Shown one piece after another: positions 56,708 to 64,000 of a stretch of 64,000 nt of DNA. Below the pieces are notes generated by a model. The model saw only the letters and a list, made by a program, of their open reading frames with translations, had not been told where the DNA came from and did no database searches. A program made the position numbers and the translations under genes. Source of the DNA: Saezia sanguinis (GTDB taxonomy: Bacteria; Pseudomonadota; Gammaproteobacteria; Burkholderiales; Burkholderiaceae_C); NCBI RefSeq assembly GCF_003991585.1, contig NZ_PQSP01000001.1:806001-870000 (forward strand). Direction: 5' to 3'. Positions within the stretch are counted from its first letter, which is position 1. Every line of letters begins with the position of its first letter.

Positions 56708-57502
56708 TTAAGGCAACCAGCTCAAAGCAGCCACCTCTTGTGGCAACCCCCATTTCGGATCGTATTGCGGCCCGGCAAAATACAAACCATCAGCAGCAAA
56801 AGTAGGCGCAGCAAACTCCCTCTTTTTACCGGCCAGTACCTTCTCAACCCATTGTGGCGCCTGGCTGCCTGTACCGACAGCAATCAGGCAGCCCATCAGG
56901 TTGCGTACCATATGATGCAGAAATGCATTGGCCTCAAACTCAAAACGCCAGTAAGCACCGCGCTGTTCAATGTGAATTCGCCGCAAATGCTTTACAGGCG
57001 TCAGCGCCTGGCACTCGGACGAGCGGAATGCGCTGAAATCATGCTCCCCTTCCAGCAATGCAGCAGCCTCACGCATCGCATCGCCGCTTAAAGGCCGCCA
57101 GCTCCATCCGACACGCCGAGACTCGACAGAAGGCCGCACGGGAGACTCCAGCACAATATAGACATAACGCCGCCCAATGGCACTGTTACGGGAGTGAAAA
57201 CTGTCCGGCACGGTTTGGCACCACTGTACAGCAATGTCAGAAGGTAAAAAGCGGTTGGTCCCGCGCACCCAGGAAAAAGAATCTCGCTCCACTCGGGTAT
57301 CAAAATGAATAACCTGATTCAGTGCATGCACACCTGCATCGGTACGGCCAGCACACTTTGTCCTCACGGCTGCCTCATCCGGTACGGCCATGAATGACTG
57401 CAGCGCCCGCTCCAGTGTGTCCTGCACCGTGATACCGCTAGGCTGGCTCTGCCACCCCTGGTAAGCAGTCCCGGCGTAACTGATACCCATTGCAATACGC
57501 AA
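56708..57502 (-). CDS. truA: tRNA pseudouridine(38-40) synthase TruA
   Basis: Forms pseudouridine at positions 38-40 of the tRNA anticodon arm. The start is a TTG with GGAGAG about 6 bp upstream, giving 264 residues beginning fM-RIAMGISYAGTAYQGWQ, which aligns with the family's first strand; a longer frame from a TTG at 57514 would put the ribosome site inside the gene. Catalytic Asp55 is in CAGRTDAGVHA. FEANAFLHHMVRN is the family's C-terminal signature. It lies just downstream of a terminator that follows fimV. Confidence 0.95.
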   Translation of the reverse strand: MRIAMGISYAGTAYQGWQSQPSGITVQDTLERALQSFMAVPDEAAVRTKCAGRTDAGVHALNQVIHFDTRVERDSFSWVRGTNRFLPSDIAVQWCQTVPDSFHSRNSAIGRRYVYIVLESPVRPSVESRRVGWSWRPLSGDAMREAAALLEGEHDFSAFRSSECQALTPVKHLRRIHIEQRGAYWRFEFEANAFLHHMVRNLMGCLIAVGTGSQAPQWVEKVLAGKKREFAAPTFAADGLYFAGPQYDPKWGLPQEVAALSWLP

Positions 57503-57516
57503 AGTTCTCTCCAAAT

Positions 57517-57537
57517 AAAAGGGGGGCCAAGCCCCCC
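57517..57537 (-). terminator. Terminator between fimV and truA
   Basis: On the minus strand GGGGGGC, loop TTG, GCCCCCC, then TTTTATTT; a 7-bp pure G-C stem 24 bp after the fimV stop and only about 20 bp before the truA start. It probably attenuates read-through from fimV. Confidence 0.75.
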
Positions 57538-57560
57538 AGTTTCAAGCATATGCTTTTGAA

Positions 57561-60092
57561 TCAAGTCTGATCAAGCAGCGCTTTTGCACGCGCCTGAACT
57601 TCCTGCGACGGATTTTCAGACAAGACTTCCTGCACAATTTCCTTGGCATCATCGGTATTGCCAATCGCCAGGAATTCCTCTGCCAGAGCCAGACGGGTTG
57701 CAGGGCCTTCATCTTCATCAGGAATCGATGAAGGTGCAGCCTGGCTGCTGCCCGGTGCATCATCTGGCAGGTCAAGCGAAAGACCGGAAAGATCATAACC
57801 GGCATGCGGTTGTGCCTGAGCTGCACTGCTGTCTGCCGCAGATGGCGCACTGGCTTGCGGTGCACTCTGCGCCGGACGGCTGACCGGTGCTTCCGGTTCG
57901 CTGGCGTTGGGAGCCGGGGCAAACTGAGGCGCAAACCCACCGCCACCGCTGCCGCCGCTATTCATGTTTTTCGTTTCAATCGCATCGGAGTAAAGCGAGT
58001 TGGTCGGGGAAATACTATGCCCTAACTTGGCAATTTTCACCCAGTCATTGCCCCGTCCGGATGTCAGGGCGCGCAATTGCGATGCCTGGTCATCAAACTG
58101 GGCCACTTTACCCTGTCGAGCATACACTTCACACAGCTTCGTATGCAATGCAATACGGTTAGGATCTGATTGCAGTGCGTCGCGCAGAATTTCTGCCGCC
58201 TGCTCATCGCGCCCATAAGCCAGATACACATCAGCTTCCTGTACCGGATCAACATCGGCATTGGTATCAAGCTGGCTGGCTGCATACAGGCTGGAAGACT
58301 GATCCAGCATGCTGGCTCCGGCACCCTGCTGGCTGATATTGTCAGCAAAGAACGAATCTATCTGTGAAGTGGACTCAGGAACATCATCATCCAGATCATC
58401 ATCCTCGTTCTTTTTACGACGCGCCAGTTTGACGCCTGCAAAGGCAATCAAAGCAATCACTGCCAGACCACCCACCGGAATCAGGGGGTTATCCATCAGC
58501 TGGTCAATCAGACTTTTTTCCGGCGGCACAACCGGTGCTACAACGGCTGCCGGGGCGGGCCGCGGTGTCGTAGTTGCAGGCGTTGGCTGCGGCTGTGGTA
58601 CCGGCTCAGGTTGTGGCACAACTTCAGGCACAGGCTCAGGTTGTGGTACGGGATCAGGTACCGGATCTGGCTGTGGCACAGTATCAGGCACCGGCTCAGG
58701 TTGTGGTACAGGGTCCACCACCAGCGGCGGCTGCGTTTGTGGCACAGGTTGTGGCGCTGGCTGCGGTGCAGGCGTTACTACAGCAGGCTGCTGCGTAGGA
58801 GCAACTGCTACAGGTGTATTGTTCAGTGCATCCTGAGCACGCCTCAGGTCGTCTGTATTAGAGGCAATTTCCGTACGACGTGCATCGGCATTTGCAGCTT
58901 GTTGCTGTCCTGCCCGCTGTGTATCCTGCGGAGCCTGGGCACTTGAAATCTGCAGCTGATCAATCGGTTGTGCAGGTTGTGCAGGCTGCACAGGCTGTGG
59001 CGTCACATCACCACCGGTTGTCCTTGTTGTGCTATCCGCACTGCGCACAGGAGCCGAACCCCTGGCTACCTGGGTGCGGTAGTCATTGAATTGACGTGCA
59101 TGCTGGCTCACCTGGCTGCGTGCTTCCGCCTGGCTGATTGATGCAATTTCACTTTCACTCGGTATGCGCAAAGTTGCGCCAGCCTTCACCCAGTTGATAT
59201 TTCTATTGATGAACGCACCCGGGTTGGCCCGAAACAAGGCAATCAGCATTTGCTCATTGGAAACGCCTGCCGGTTTCATGGCTGAAGCAATCTGGCCCAG
59301 CGTCTGGCCCCGTGCAACTTTGACAGTCCACTGGTCACCGCCAGCAACTGGTGCCGGCTGCGGACGCGGCTGTTGAGGTGTAGCCTGCCGCTGAGGTGCT
59401 GGCGCAGCAGGAGCTACCCGCCCGCCCTGGCTCGGCTGCACGGTCGCTGCCTGCCCAGCCTGGGAAGGCGCTACAATTCTTTCGCGAATCACATCATCAC
59501 CGGATACGGCACTTGGGCGTACCGGTGCAGCCGGGGCTGTTGCCTGAGCAGATGTGGTCGGTTGTGCTGATGTCACTGCGGCAGGCTGCAATGCAGAAAC
59601 CTGCGGCGCCGGTGCTGCAGCGCTAGAAGTCGTCACCGATGCCGGCGGATCCACCAGCATGGTATAGCTGCGCTGCATGCTGCCTGTACGCCATGACACG
59701 TCCAGCAGCAGGTCAATGAACGGATCCTGCACCGGGCGCATGCTGCTGAGTCTAATCACAGCCGTTGTATTGCCCGTTTGCTGGAAAGACACTTTAATGG
59801 CAGACATGGCACTGCTGTAAATCAGTCCACGGCTGCTGAAATCGCCTGGGCTGGCCAGTCGCACCTGTAAGGAGGCCGCTTCATCCGCATTCAACTGCGT
59901 GATGGGCACTTCCGCCTGCAACGGCTCACCTAAAGCAGAGTTGACACGAATCTGCCCCAGAACCAGTGCCTGAGCAGAAAACGACCAGCCGCCCGCCAGT
60001 AGTGCTACCGCCAACGCAGCAGAAGTTACACGCCAATGCTTCTTTGCAGGCTGCCCCTGCACCCCCCGATTCTTCGAGCTGATTGCGTTCAC
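57561..60092 (-). CDS. fimV: FimV-type type IV pilus assembly and polarity protein
   Basis: Inner-membrane peptidoglycan-binding hub for pilus secretin assembly and twitching. I place the start at a GTG with GAGGG 8 bp upstream (843 residues); an ATG at 60113 and a longer frame to 60152 are possible. Order of parts: signal peptide ending SAQA; FimV N-terminal domain beginning LVLGQIRVNSALGEPL; LysM module near 245-310 (WTVKVARGQTLGQIAS); Pro/Gln/Val-rich spacer with PQPEPVP repeats; one membrane helix (PVGGLAVIALIAFAGVKLA); acidic cytoplasmic part with TPR-like helices; and the FimV C-terminal motif LALAEEFLAIGNTDDAKEIVQEVL. In Pseudomonas it connects to the PilG/Chp cAMP pathway, which is encoded elsewhere in this window. 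Confidence 0.93.
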   Translation of the reverse strand: MNAISSKNRGVQGQPAKKHWRVTSAALAVALLAGGWSFSAQALVLGQIRVNSALGEPLQAEVPITQLNADEAASLQVRLASPGDFSSRGLIYSSAMSAIKVSFQQTGNTTAVIRLSSMRPVQDPFIDLLLDVSWRTGSMQRSYTMLVDPPASVTTSSAAAPAPQVSALQPAAVTSAQPTTSAQATAPAAPVRPSAVSGDDVIRERIVAPSQAGQAATVQPSQGGRVAPAAPAPQRQATPQQPRPQPAPVAGGDQWTVKVARGQTLGQIASAMKPAGVSNEQMLIALFRANPGAFINRNINWVKAGATLRIPSESEIASISQAEARSQVSQHARQFNDYRTQVARGSAPVRSADSTTRTTGGDVTPQPVQPAQPAQPIDQLQISSAQAPQDTQRAGQQQAANADARRTEIASNTDDLRRAQDALNNTPVAVAPTQQPAVVTPAPQPAPQPVPQTQPPLVVDPVPQPEPVPDTVPQPDPVPDPVPQPEPVPEVVPQPEPVPQPQPTPATTTPRPAPAAVVAPVVPPEKSLIDQLMDNPLIPVGGLAVIALIAFAGVKLARRKKNEDDDLDDDVPESTSQIDSFFADNISQQGAGASMLDQSSSLYAASQLDTNADVDPVQEADVYLAYGRDEQAAEILRDALQSDPNRIALHTKLCEVYARQGKVAQFDDQASQLRALTSGRGNDWVKIAKLGHSISPTNSLYSDAIETKNMNSGGSGGGGFAPQFAPAPNASEPEAPVSRPAQSAPQASAPSAADSSAAQAQPHAGYDLSGLSLDLPDDAPGSSQAAPSSIPDEDEGPATRLALAEEFLAIGNTDDAKEIVQEVLSENPSQEVQARAKALLDQT

Positions 60093-60298
60093 AAGAAGGT
60101 CCCTCTTTATCATGTTTATCAAATTTTCAGCCGGCCACGAATGGCCGACCAATTCTTATACCCCTATAGCATACACTCACATGCAAGCTTACACATACTA
60201 AAACTGCACAAAATTCAGGTTTTCCGAGCCCCTGAATTGGTATTTGTGCAACATTTTACTGTTTTTTCACCCCGATGACCGATAAATTGACCGATAAA

Positions 60299-61414
60299 TC
60301 ACCCAAGCAAAATCAATAGCATACGGCGCAAAGGTTCCGCTGCGCCCCACAATAACTGGTCGCCAATGGTGAACGCACCCAGGTACTCAGGGCCCATTTT
60401 CAGCTTGCGCAGACGACCCACCGGAATTGTCAGTGTTCCGGTCACCGCTACCGGCGTCAGGTCCTTCATGGTGGCTTCCCTTGTATTGGGAACCACTTTC
60501 ACCCACTGGTTATCCGCAGCCAGCATGGCTTCAATATCAGCCAGCGGTACATCCTTTTTCAGCTTGAAGGTCAGCGCCTGGCTGTGGCAGCGCATGGCAC
60601 CAATACGCACACAGAAACCATCTACCGGAACCGCCGCATTTTGCGCCAGCCCCAGAATCTTGTTGGTTTCGGCCATGCCTTTCCATTCTTCGCGGCTTTC
60701 TCCATTGCCCAGATCTTTGTCGATCCATGGAATCAGCGAACCGGCCAATGGCACGCCAAACTGTGCCGTCTGTTCGGCAGACAGGCCACGCTGGGTTTCA
60801 ATGACCTGGCGGTCAATTTCCAGAATGGCACTTTTCGGGTCTGCCAGCTTGTCTTTCACCGCAGTATTCAAAATACCAAACTGGTTCAGCAGTTCGCGCA
60901 TATGCTGGGCGCCGCCACCCGAAGCCGCCTGGTAAGTCTGCGTGCTCATCCATTCCACCAGACCAGCCTTGAATAAAGCGCCCACGCCCATCAGCATGCA
61001 ACTGACGGTGCAGTTGCCGCCCACCCAGTTCACGCCGCCTTTAGCCAAGGCATTTTTAATGGTGGGCATGTTGACCGGGTCGAGCACGATCACTGAATCG
61101 TCACGCATCCTCAGTGTAGAGGCCGCATCAATCCAGTGCCCTTTCCAGCCGGCAGCACGCAGTTTGTCAAAAACGGCGGTTGTGTAATCGCCGCCCTGGC
61201 AGGTCACAATAATCTCACAACGCTTCAAACTGTCAATGTCATGCGCATCGTACAGTTTAGTCTCATTTTTAGCCCACTGAGGCGCCTTGCCCCCTGCATT
61301 GGACGTTGAAAAGAATACAGGTTCAATGTGCGCAAAATCACCTTCATCCTGCATGCGTTGCATCAATACCGAGCCGACCATACCGCGCCAGCCGACAAAA
61401 CCTACCAGTTTCAT
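60299..61414 (-). CDS. asd: Aspartate-semialdehyde dehydrogenase
   Basis: NADPH-dependent reduction of aspartyl phosphate to aspartate semialdehyde, the branch point to lysine/diaminopimelate, threonine and methionine. 371 residues from the ATG with AAAGG at 6 bp; a longer frame to 61438 adds a spurious N-terminus. NADP-binding [12 protein letters not shown] at the start, nucleophile Cys135 in GGNCTVSCM (same number as in E. coli Asd), and catalytic His in [12 protein letters not shown]. It sits between leuB and fimV, a Burkholderiales arrangement. Essential for cell-wall diaminopimelate. Confidence 0.97.
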   Translation of the reverse strand: MKLVGFVGWRGMVGSVLMQRMQDEGDFAHIEPVFFSTSNAGGKAPQWAKNETKLYDAHDIDSLKRCEIIVTCQGGDYTTAVFDKLRAAGWKGHWIDAASTLRMRDDSVIVLDPVNMPTIKNALAKGGVNWVGGNCTVSCMLMGVGALFKAGLVEWMSTQTYQAASGGGAQHMRELLNQFGILNTAVKDKLADPKSAILEIDRQVIETQRGLSAEQTAQFGVPLAGSLIPWIDKDLGNGESREEWKGMAETNKILGLAQNAAVPVDGFCVRIGAMRCHSQALTFKLKKDVPLADIEAMLAADNQWVKVVPNTREATMKDLTPVAVTGTLTIPVGRLRKLKMGPEYLGAFTIGDQLLWGAAEPLRRMLLILLG

Positions 61415-61519
61415 GTTACACCTTTCAACCTTTGACATGCGTCTGTTGATTATCTGACTCTATCGGGTTTACCGCAACCTTAACAAGCGCAAACAGCACG
61501 CAATGTCCTGTCAAAATTC

Positions 61520-62602
61520 TCAGCTTGCCTGTGTTTTTAGCGCCGTTACAACAGCATCGCCCATTTCCGCAGTCCCCACCCGGGTGGAGCCTTCGGAATA
61601 AATATCCGCCGTGCGCAGGCCGGATGCAATGACAGAACGCACTGCCGCCTCAATCCGGTCTGCCACTGCCGCCTGGTTCAGAGAAAACCGCAGCATCATC
61701 GCCGCCGACAAAATTGTCGCCAGCGGATTGGCAATGCCTTTGCCGGCAATGTCAGGCGCCGAGCCATGGCTGGGCTCATACAAGCCTTGTTGCTTGTCGT
61801 TGAGAGACGCCGAAGGCAGCATACCGATAGAGCCTGTCAGCATCGATGCCTCGTCCGACAGAATATCGCCAAACATATTGCCGGTAACGATCACATCCAG
61901 CCGCTTCGGATCACGCACCAGTTGCATCGCCGCATTGTCAATGTACATGTGCTCCAACTCCACATCCGGATACTGCTTATGCACCTCGATCATGATGTCG
62001 CGCCAGAACTGCGATGTTTCCAGCACATTCGCTTTATCAACGCTCAGCAGTTTTTTACGCCGTTTGCGCGCCGCCTGGAAAGCCACATGCGCAATGCGCT
62101 CCACTTCGGGGCGGCTGTAGCGCATCGTATCAAATGCCTCATCCGTTCCCGGGAAAGCGCCATCGCTTGCCGTGCGTCGTCCTCTGGGCTGGCCAAAGTA
62201 AATATCGCCTGTCAGTTCGCGCACAATCAGCAGGTCAAGCCCACCAACGATTTCCGGGCGCAACGTGGATGCCTGAGCCAGTTCGCTGTAACAGATCGCC
62301 GGGCGGAAGTTGGCGAACAATCCCATATTTTTACGCAGGCCCAAAATAGCCTGTTCAGGGCGCAAGGCACGCTCCAGATGGTCATATTTAAAGTCCCCCA
62401 CTGCCCCAAACAAAATGGCATCGCTTTGCATGGCCAGCTTGAGCGTTTCAGGCGGCAGCGGATGGCCTGTGGCCGCGTAAGCGACGCCCCCCACCAGAGC
62501 TTCTTCAAATGACAATGGCACCCCGGTAGCTTTGAGCACCTTCACGGCCTCTGCAACAATTTCTGCACCAATACCATCCCCTGCCAATACTGCGACTTTC
62601 AT
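61520..62602 (-). CDS. leuB: 3-Isopropylmalate dehydrogenase
   Basis: NAD-dependent oxidation and decarboxylation of 3-isopropylmalate in leucine synthesis; 360 residues. Motifs: [12 protein letters not shown] at the N-terminus, [14 protein letters not shown], the catalytic Lys in [12 protein letters not shown], metal-binding Asp in [15 protein letters not shown], and [18 protein letters not shown] for NAD. AGAAAGG precedes the ATG. It follows leuD by 45 bp and precedes asd by 105 bp. Confidence 0.98.
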   Translation of the reverse strand: MKVAVLAGDGIGAEIVAEAVKVLKATGVPLSFEEALVGGVAYAATGHPLPPETLKLAMQSDAILFGAVGDFKYDHLERALRPEQAILGLRKNMGLFANFRPAICYSELAQASTLRPEIVGGLDLLIVRELTGDIYFGQPRGRRTASDGAFPGTDEAFDTMRYSRPEVERIAHVAFQAARKRRKKLLSVDKANVLETSQFWRDIMIEVHKQYPDVELEHMYIDNAAMQLVRDPKRLDVIVTGNMFGDILSDEASMLTGSIGMLPSASLNDKQQGLYEPSHGSAPDIAGKGIANPLATILSAAMMLRFSLNQAAVADRIEAAVRSVIASGLRTADIYSEGSTRVGTAEMGDAVVTALKTQAS

Positions 62603-62647
62603 GCTGACCTTTCTATAAAGAAAAAATACAAAAACAGGGTATCAAAA

Positions 62648-63298
62648 TCATCCAAGCCACTTGGCTGCCAGCCACGGCTTCTGCGCCAGACGGTTGGCCT
62701 CATAAGAGCGGATTTCATCCGCATGGCGCAACGTCAACCCGATATCATCAAAACCGTTCAATAAACAGTATTTGCGAAATGGCTGCACGTCAAAACCAAG
62801 CGCCGAACCATCGGGTTTGATGATTTTCTGCTGCTCCAAGTCAATCGTTAACTGGTAGCCGCTAAAGGCATACACCTCGTGAAACAAGGCATCCACCACC
62901 GCATCGGGCTGAACAATCGGCAGCAGCCCGTTTTTAAAGCAGTTGTTAAAGAAAATATCGGCAAAACTCGGTGCAATGATCGCCCTGAAACCATATTGCT
63001 CCAGCGCCCATGGCGCATGCTCGCGCGAGGAGCCGCAGCCGAAATTTTCACGCGCCACCAGAATAGACGCACCCTGATAACGCGGCTGGTTCAGCACAAA
63101 ATCAGGGTTGGGCCGGCGGGAAGCCGGATCCTGCCCAGGCTCTCCATGGTCCAGATAACGCCATTCATCAAACAGGTTGGGGCCAAAACCAGTGCGTTTA
63201 ATCGATTTCAGAAACTGCTTCGGAATAATTGCATCCGTATCGACATTCGCTCTGTCCATCGGTGCCACAATGCCCGTGTGTTTGGTAAAAGCTTGCAT
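62648..63298 (-). CDS. leuD: 3-Isopropylmalate dehydratase small subunit
   Basis: Small (swivelling-domain) subunit of isopropylmalate isomerase, 216 residues. [18 protein letters not shown] and the [15 protein letters not shown] substrate loop are intact, as is [17 protein letters not shown]. It must pair with LeuC, whose gene normally lies immediately upstream. Here the upstream neighbour is sodC, so leuC must be elsewhere in the genome. Confidence 0.97.
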   Translation of the reverse strand: MQAFTKHTGIVAPMDRANVDTDAIIPKQFLKSIKRTGFGPNLFDEWRYLDHGEPGQDPASRRPNPDFVLNQPRYQGASILVARENFGCGSSREHAPWALEQYGFRAIIAPSFADIFFNNCFKNGLLPIVQPDAVVDALFHEVYAFSGYQLTIDLEQQKIIKPDGSALGFDVQPFRKYCLLNGFDDIGLTLRHADEIRSYEANRLAQKPWLAAKWLG

Positions 63299-63470
63299 GA
63301 TGCCTGATATCTCTCTTGAAAAATAAAATGAATTGCATGTACGAATGTATCAATATACCTGAGTACATGCCTGCCATTGAAACGCAAATCAATAAGAGTG
63401 CTATTTTTTCATACTTTTGTCATTTTGTTGCTTGCTCAAGAATGTCGCTCGCTAACAACAAATGGACAAA

Positions 63471-63504
63471 CAAAAAAGCAAAGAGGCGTTACCGCCCCTT
63501 TGCT
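63471..63504 (-). terminator. Rho-independent terminator of sodC
   Basis: On the minus strand AGCAAAG, GGCG, a 4-bp loop, CGCC and CTTTGCT (one internal mismatch), followed by six T residues, 36 bp after the sodC stop. Confidence 0.85.
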
Positions 63505-63539
63505 GTGATGAACAGCGAATTATTTGATCGTGCAGGTAT

Positions 63540-64000
63540 TTATTTCACCACACCACACGCAACACGAGCTCCGCCGCCACCCAAAGGTGCCGGATGATCA
63601 GAATAATTCTCGCCACCGGCATGCACCATGATAGAACGGCCAGCCAGATCCGCCACTTTCAAGCGTGGAGCCAGAACCGGAGTCACTGCAGTACCATCTG
63701 CTGCAACATACAGCGGCGGCAAATCACCCAGGTGCCCATCACCCCACGGGGTGCCATGCTTGCCTGTATTTTGAGGGTCGTAATGTCCGCCAGCAGCCAG
63801 TGCGGCAACCATTTTGCCATCCTGCTCTTTCGGACCACAATCCGGGTTCACATGAACATGAAACCCATGAACACCCGGTGCCAACCCCTGCAGGTTAGGC
63901 GTTAAAACCAGCCCATACTGTGAATCAACAGCGGTTACCGTACCAATGGGCTTACTCCCGCCATCGGCATCCACCAGGTTCACTTCAATCACTTTTTCAG
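63540..64000 (-). CDS. sodC: Cu-Zn superoxide dismutase, 5' end outside the window
   Basis: Periplasmic dismutation of superoxide. The mature domain is almost complete; the frame stays open past the right edge, where the signal peptide and start codon should be. An internal GTG at 63992 is therefore not the start. Metal ligands are visible in [37 protein letters not shown] and [13 protein letters not shown], with the C-terminal [12 protein letters not shown]. Two cysteines (NPDCG and ACGV) form the usual disulphide. It ends in its own terminator. Confidence 0.93.
   Translation of the reverse strand, partial: EKVIEVNLVDADGGSKPIGTVTAVDSQYGLVLTPNLQGLAPGVHGFHVHVNPDCGPKEQDGKMVAALAAGGHYDPQNTGKHGTPWGDGHLGDLPPLYVAADGTAVTPVLAPRLKVADLAGRSIMVHAGGENYSDHPAPLGGGGARVACGVVK

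Noticed and set aside
1..64000. CRISPR arrays, insertion sequences, phage genes, tRNA or rRNA genes
   Set aside because: No regularly spaced repeats, transposase-like genes, terminal repeats, integrase/attachment structures or cloverleaf-like sequences were noticed in the gaps; a tRNAscan-SE and ISfinder run would confirm.

Overview
The window looks like one piece of chromosome from a betaproteobacterium of the order Burkholderiales, most likely family Alcaligenaceae. The evidence is the gene order leuD-leuB-asd-fimV-truA-trpF-trpB-trpA-accD, a Pil-Chp chemosensory cluster, a tandem-duplicated UvrA of about 1,900 residues, an argA next to a divergent hrpA, and pertactin-like autotransporters. 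The genus cannot be fixed from sequence reading alone. No rRNA, tRNA, CRISPR array, insertion sequence or phage gene was seen. The one stable RNA I can name is RNase P RNA.

Layout. 1-4.9 kb: 5' end of hrpA (minus), argA, then a secreted autotransporter whose passenger carries chlamydial Pmp-type GGA(I/V)/FxxN repeats. 4.9-11 kb: an OlsF-like fused acyltransferase (ornithine lipid synthesis), a small-subunit catalase, and an ABC exporter with a downstream GNAT acetyltransferase. 11-13.7 kb: an orphan gene that resembles polymorphic-toxin immunity proteins, then an rtcB-prfH pair predicted to rescue and repair ribosomes with cleaved rRNA. 13.7-17.4 kb: a palindrome-rich promoter region with a perfect TGTGA-N6-TCACA site and a second, pertactin-like autotransporter. 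17.5-29.3 kb (minus): pilG-pilH-pilI-pilJ-chpA, the chemosensory system that controls type IV pili; chpA is 2,695 codons. 29.3-33.4 kb: a long AT-rich non-coding stretch, gltJKL (acidic amino-acid importer without its binding protein) and pyrC. 33.4-34.9 kb: a possible minus-strand small RNA with a strong terminator, rnpB, and a small membrane protein. 35-37.4 kb (minus): rpsP-rimM-trmD-rplS. 37.6-46 kb: a Pat-type acetyltransferase, a divergent LysR regulator/PACE efflux pair, a Pit phosphate transporter with its PhoU-like partner, a deoxynucleoside kinase, two tandem DUF945 paralogues and a GFA-family zinc protein. 46-52.6 kb: the giant UvrA and a YggT membrane protein. 52.7-63.3 kb (minus): leucine, lysine/threonine and tryptophan biosynthesis genes with fimV, truA and accD. 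63.5-64 kb: sodC, cut by the window edge.

How the parts connect. FimV and the Pil-Chp proteins both act on type IV pilus assembly and twitching. In Pseudomonas the Chp pathway feeds cAMP and the CRP-like regulator Vfr, so a perfect CRP-type site in front of the autotransporter beside the chp cluster is a suggestive, unproven link. Catalase and the Cu-Zn superoxide dismutase handle oxidative stress. UvrA, RtcB and PrfH deal with nucleic-acid and ribosome damage. Several start codons were moved from the longest open frame because a good Shine-Dalgarno sequence points to another codon, often GTG or TTG; each case is noted.
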